Made by a program: the position numbers and the translations under genes | Shown: in pieces, positions 5,945-8,087 of the stretch | Layout of the letters: the number at the start of each line of letters is the position of its first letter | Position numbering within the stretch: position 1 is the stretch's first letter | The notes under the pieces: model-generated | Databases searched by the model: none | The model's input: only the letters and a program-made list of their open reading frames with translations | Told to the model about the DNA's origin: nothing | NCBI GenBank assembly: GCA_035294725.1 | Contig: DATGKK010000118.1 | Coordinates: 1 to 8,087 of the forward strand | Length of the DNA stretch: 8,087 nucleotides | Source: DATGKK01 sp035294725 | Lineage (GTDB): Bacteria > Actinomycetota > Acidimicrobiia > Acidimicrobiales > Bog-793 | Direction: 5' to 3'

Positions 5945-6937
5945 ATGCGCACGAAGCTGACCGAGATGTTGAGCATCGAGCACCCCGTCATGCTCGCCGG
6001 CATGGGTGGCGTGTCGTACGCGCCGCTCGTCGCCGCGGTGTCCGAGGCGGGAGGGTTCGGTTGCCTCGGGGCGTCGACCATGACCCCCCAGCAGATGGTC
6101 GAGGAGATCCGGGAGGTTCGCCGCCGCACCTCCAAGCCCTTCGGCGTCGACCTGCTCACCGCGATGCCAGGCGGTATCGAGGACCAGGTGCGCCAGCTGA
6201 TCGAGGAGGGGGCGTCGGTCTTCGTGGCGGGCCTCGGCGTTCCCTCCGAGGTCGTCGACCTCTGCCATGACGCGAACGTGCTGGTCGTGAACATGTGCGG
6301 GAAGGTCGAGCACGCCCGCCGGGCGGTCGCGGCCGGCTGCGACCTCGTCGTGGCGCAGGGCACCGAGGCAGGAGGGCACACGGGTCAGGTGGCCACGATG
6401 CCGCTCGTCCCCCAGATCGTCGATGCCGTCGGCGACAAGGTCCCGGTCGTCGCCGCCGGCGGCATCTTCGACGGGCGCGGGCTCGCGGCTGCGCTCGCCC
6501 TCGGCGCCGCCGGCGTCTGGGTGGGGACCCGCTTCATCGCCACCCCGGAGGCTCGTGCCGTGCCCGGTTACAAAGAGCGGCTGATCGAGGCCCACGAGGA
6601 CGCCACGGTGATCAGCCGCGCCTACTCGGGCAAGACGATGCGGGTGCTGCGCAACGGGTACACGTCCTATTTCGAGCAGCACCCCGAGGAGCTCCAGCCG
6701 TTCCCGGTCCAGCTCGGCAGATCCATGGCGGACAACGCCTGGCATCTCGGCGGCGGCCCCGAGACCGCCGGCATCGAGGCCGACAAGGAGGGTTACCCAG
6801 CCGGACAGGGCACGGGAGCCATCCGCGAGCTGGTGCCGGCGGCGGAGCTCGTGAGGCGCTTCGTCGAGGAGGCTGAGCAGGCCCTCGCCCGCCTGGACCT
6901 GCTTCGCGCCTCGCCCGCCCCGCCGGCTCGCCGGTGA
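5945..6937 (+). CDS. Nitronate monooxygenase-family FMN enzyme (2-nitropropane dioxygenase-like)
   Basis: A cytoplasmic TIM-barrel flavoprotein of 330 residues, the normal length for the family. Reference members oxidise alkyl nitronates with FMN and oxygen; many actinobacterial relatives act instead on CoA esters or have no known substrate. Landmarks in order: PVMLAGMGGVS (14-24) on the first strand, QGTEAGGHTG (138-147, with the conserved His145), AAGGIFDGRG (170-179) and GVWVGTRFIATPEA (190-203) for FMN-phosphate binding, and YPAGQGTGAI (284-293) near the C terminus. AAGGAG at 5928-5933 lies 11 bases before the ATG, and a second purine-rich stretch (GAGGCGG) abuts it. Its stop overlaps the downstream tetR start by 4 bases, and a crotonase follows. 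That company makes a role in acyl-CoA catabolism at least as likely as nitronate detoxification, but the substrate cannot be read from the sequence. Confidence 0.88.
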   Translation: MRTKLTEMLSIEHPVMLAGMGGVSYAPLVAAVSEAGGFGCLGASTMTPQQMVEEIREVRRRTSKPFGVDLLTAMPGGIEDQVRQLIEEGASVFVAGLGVPSEVVDLCHDANVLVVNMCGKVEHARRAVAAGCDLVVAQGTEAGGHTGQVATMPLVPQIVDAVGDKVPVVAAGGIFDGRGLAAALALGAAGVWVGTRFIATPEARAVPGYKERLIEAHEDATVISRAYSGKTMRVLRNGYTSYFEQHPEELQPFPVQLGRSMADNAWHLGGGPETAGIEADKEGYPAGQGTGAIRELVPAAELVRRFVEEAEQALARLDLLRASPAPPARR

Positions 6938-7635
6938 CGAGCTCAGTGGCGACCGGGCAGGTGGCGCCCGGGCCGTCCCGGTCTGCCCGTATGCGCCGGG
7001 CGGTGTCGGAGCAGGACAAGGCCTCGCGCCGACAGGACATCCTCGCCGCGGCGAAGCACGTCTTCGCCGAGCGGGGCTACCACGCCACCACGATCGCGGA
7101 CATCGCTCGTGCCGCCGGAGTGTCGTACGGCTCGATCTACTGGTACTACGAGTCGAAAGAAGCCCTCTTCCACGAGCTCATGTCGGCCGAGGCGAGCGCC
7201 CTCCGGTCGCGGATCGCCGCCGCGGCGGCCGGCACCGCACGGTCCCCGGGCGCGCAAGGGATGCCCGAGGCCGCGGTCGAGCCCTTCCGGGCAGCCGTCC
7301 GAGCCACGATCGAGTTCTACGACGCCGACCGGGCGCTCGTGAAGCTGCTCTTTCGCGACGCGTTCGCTCTCGGCAAGAGCTTCGAGGAGCACCTCTCGAG
7401 GATCCAGGGCTCCTTCGTGGCGGATACCGAGCGCCTCGTCGTTGCCCTCCAGCGAGCCGGTGTCATGCAGGCCGGCCCCTCGCAGGTGATCGCCTATGCC
7501 ATCACCTCGCTCATCGGCCAGCTGGCGCACCGCCGCCTCGTGACCGATGATGGGCTGTCCGCCACGACGCTGTCGGACTTCGTCGTCGACCTCCTTCTCC
7601 ACGGACTGCTCGCGACGGGCCGAGCTCCCGTGTGA
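6934..7635 (+). CDS. TetR/AcrR-family transcriptional regulator
   Basis: A 233-residue one-component repressor type. The N-terminal DNA-binding domain (about 33-80) is clear: RQDILAAAKHVFAERGYHAT (33-52), then the helix-turn-helix TIADIARAAGVSYGSIYWYY (53-72) and the closing ESKEALFHEL (73-82). The C-terminal half (about 115-230) is helical and variable, as expected for a ligand and dimerisation domain; its ligand is unknown. The GTG start sits in a GTGA overlap with the upstream flavoprotein stop and has no Shine-Dalgarno of its own, so translation is probably coupled. An ATG at 6991 (residue 20) is an alternative that keeps the whole DNA-binding domain. Position inside the operon suggests it controls this unit, perhaps via the palindrome at 5905-5920, with an acyl-CoA as a plausible but unproven ligand. 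Confidence 0.93.
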   Translation: MTSSVATGQVAPGPSRSARMRRAVSEQDKASRRQDILAAAKHVFAERGYHATTIADIARAAGVSYGSIYWYYESKEALFHELMSAEASALRSRIAAAAAGTARSPGAQGMPEAAVEPFRAAVRATIEFYDADRALVKLLFRDAFALGKSFEEHLSRIQGSFVADTERLVVALQRAGVMQAGPSQVIAYAITSLIGQLAHRRLVTDDGLSATTLSDFVVDLLLHGLLATGRAPV

Positions 7636-7647
7636 CACAGTCGCCGT

Positions 7648-7662
7648 AGCTGCAGCGCAGCT
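7648..7662. repeat. Inverted repeat AGCTGC-AGC-GCAGCT between tetR and the crotonase gene
   Basis: Perfect 6-base arms around 3 bases lie in the 53-base gap, 27 bases before the crotonase start. With a 3-base loop it could be a small mRNA stem, or a second regulator site. No T tract follows, so complete termination here is unlikely. A short TGTG-A-CACA symmetry at 7631-7639 overlaps the tetR stop. Confidence 0.35.
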
Positions 7663-7688
7663 CTCCCTACACCAGCAAAGGAGCAGCC

Positions 7689-8087
7689 ATGACCGAGACG
7701 GCCACGACGCCCGGCGAGCCGGTCGTCCGCGAGCGCCGGGGGCGGGTGGAGATCGTCCGCCTCAATCGCGAGGCGCAGAGGAACGCGATCAACGGGCCGA
7801 CCGCGAAGGCGCTCGATCGGATCTTCGACGAGCTGACCGAAGACCCCGAAGTGTGGGCGGTCGTGCTCACCGGCACCGGTGAGCGGGCCTTCTGCGCAGG
7901 GCTGGACCTGAAGGCCTTCGCCGCCGGCGAGGCCGGGGACGTCATGAGCACGAAGGGCGGCTTTGCGGGCATTGCCGCCCGCAAGTTCCCGAAGCCGCTC
8001 GTGGCAGCGGTGAACGGCGCCGCCCTCGCGGGTGGGTTCGAGATCGTGCTGAGCTGCGACCTCGTCGTCGCCGCCGAGCACGCGACC
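7689..8087 (+). CDS. Enoyl-CoA hydratase/isomerase (crotonase) family protein, 5' part
   Basis: The first 133 codons are present; the gene runs off the right edge. Crotonases hydrate or isomerise enoyl-CoA thioesters in beta-oxidation and related pathways. The protein shows the family start VEIVRLNREAQRNAIN (20-35), the first oxyanion-hole stretch FCAGLDL (68-74, Ala70) and the second, VNGAALAGGFEIVLSCD (108-124), with Gly115 and Glu118 in the places of rat hydratase Gly141 and Glu144. The position of the second catalytic Glu (rat Glu164) is beyond the edge, so true hydratase activity versus isomerase or another crotonase reaction cannot be decided. AAAGGAG at 7677-7683 lies 5 bases before the ATG, an excellent site. 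The 53-base gap after tetR allows co-transcription. Confidence 0.93.
   Translation, partial: MTETATTPGEPVVRERRGRVEIVRLNREAQRNAINGPTAKALDRIFDELTEDPEVWAVVLTGTGERAFCAGLDLKAFAAGEAGDVMSTKGGFAGIAARKFPKPLVAAVNGAALAGGFEIVLSCDLVVAAEHAT

Noticed and set aside
6943..7638. A 231-codon minus-strand frame opposite the TetR gene
   Set aside because: It mirrors the TetR coding frame, has shadow composition, and conflicts with the clear helix-turn-helix protein on the plus strand.

Overview
The window is high-GC DNA with GTG and ATG starts, strong AAGGAG ribosome binding sites and two 4-base GTGA stop/start overlaps. The gene content is a lipoprotein PstS, a fused E1 alpha-beta dehydrogenase, and a nitronate-monooxygenase/TetR/crotonase cluster. 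Together these fit a high-GC actinobacterium, possibly an Acidimicrobiia-like lineage. That placement is inference from style and content; no marker gene is present.

Layout. (1) Bases 1-84 look like the 5' end of a minus-strand gene running off the left edge, followed by a roughly 110-base divergent spacer carrying a perfect 7-base inverted repeat. (2) Bases 198-3436 are pstS-pstC-pstA on the plus strand: the periplasmic phosphate-binding lipoprotein and both permease subunits of the high-affinity phosphate ABC importer. The ATPase gene pstB and regulator phoU are not there; an unrelated gene converges 9 bases after pstA. (3) Bases 3446-5731 on the minus strand encode one long thiamine-diphosphate enzyme that fuses the alpha and beta halves of a 2-oxoacid dehydrogenase E1 (branched-chain 2-oxoacid or pyruvate type), with no E2 or E3 gene beside it. 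(4) Bases 5732-5944 are a divergent control region rich in inverted repeats. (5) Bases 5945-8087 on the plus strand hold a nitronate monooxygenase-type flavoprotein, a TetR regulator overlapping it by 4 bases, and, after 53 bases, the first 133 codons of an enoyl-CoA hydratase (crotonase).

How they may work together. PstS captures phosphate outside the membrane and passes it to PstC/PstA, which must borrow a PstB encoded elsewhere. The right-hand cluster looks like a TetR-controlled catabolic unit for an acyl-CoA type substrate: flavoenzyme, local regulator and crotonase. The fused E1 would make an acyl group for an E2 encoded elsewhere and shares the control region with that unit, so co-regulation is possible but not shown.

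Most of this is recognisable housekeeping and catabolic content. I found no strong evidence for a wholly new system. The best leads are the missing pstB, the repeat-rich divergent control region with a candidate TetR operator, and the stand-alone fused E1. There is no tRNA, rRNA, CRISPR array, transposon or prophage signal, and no gene-free stretch longer than 300 bases.
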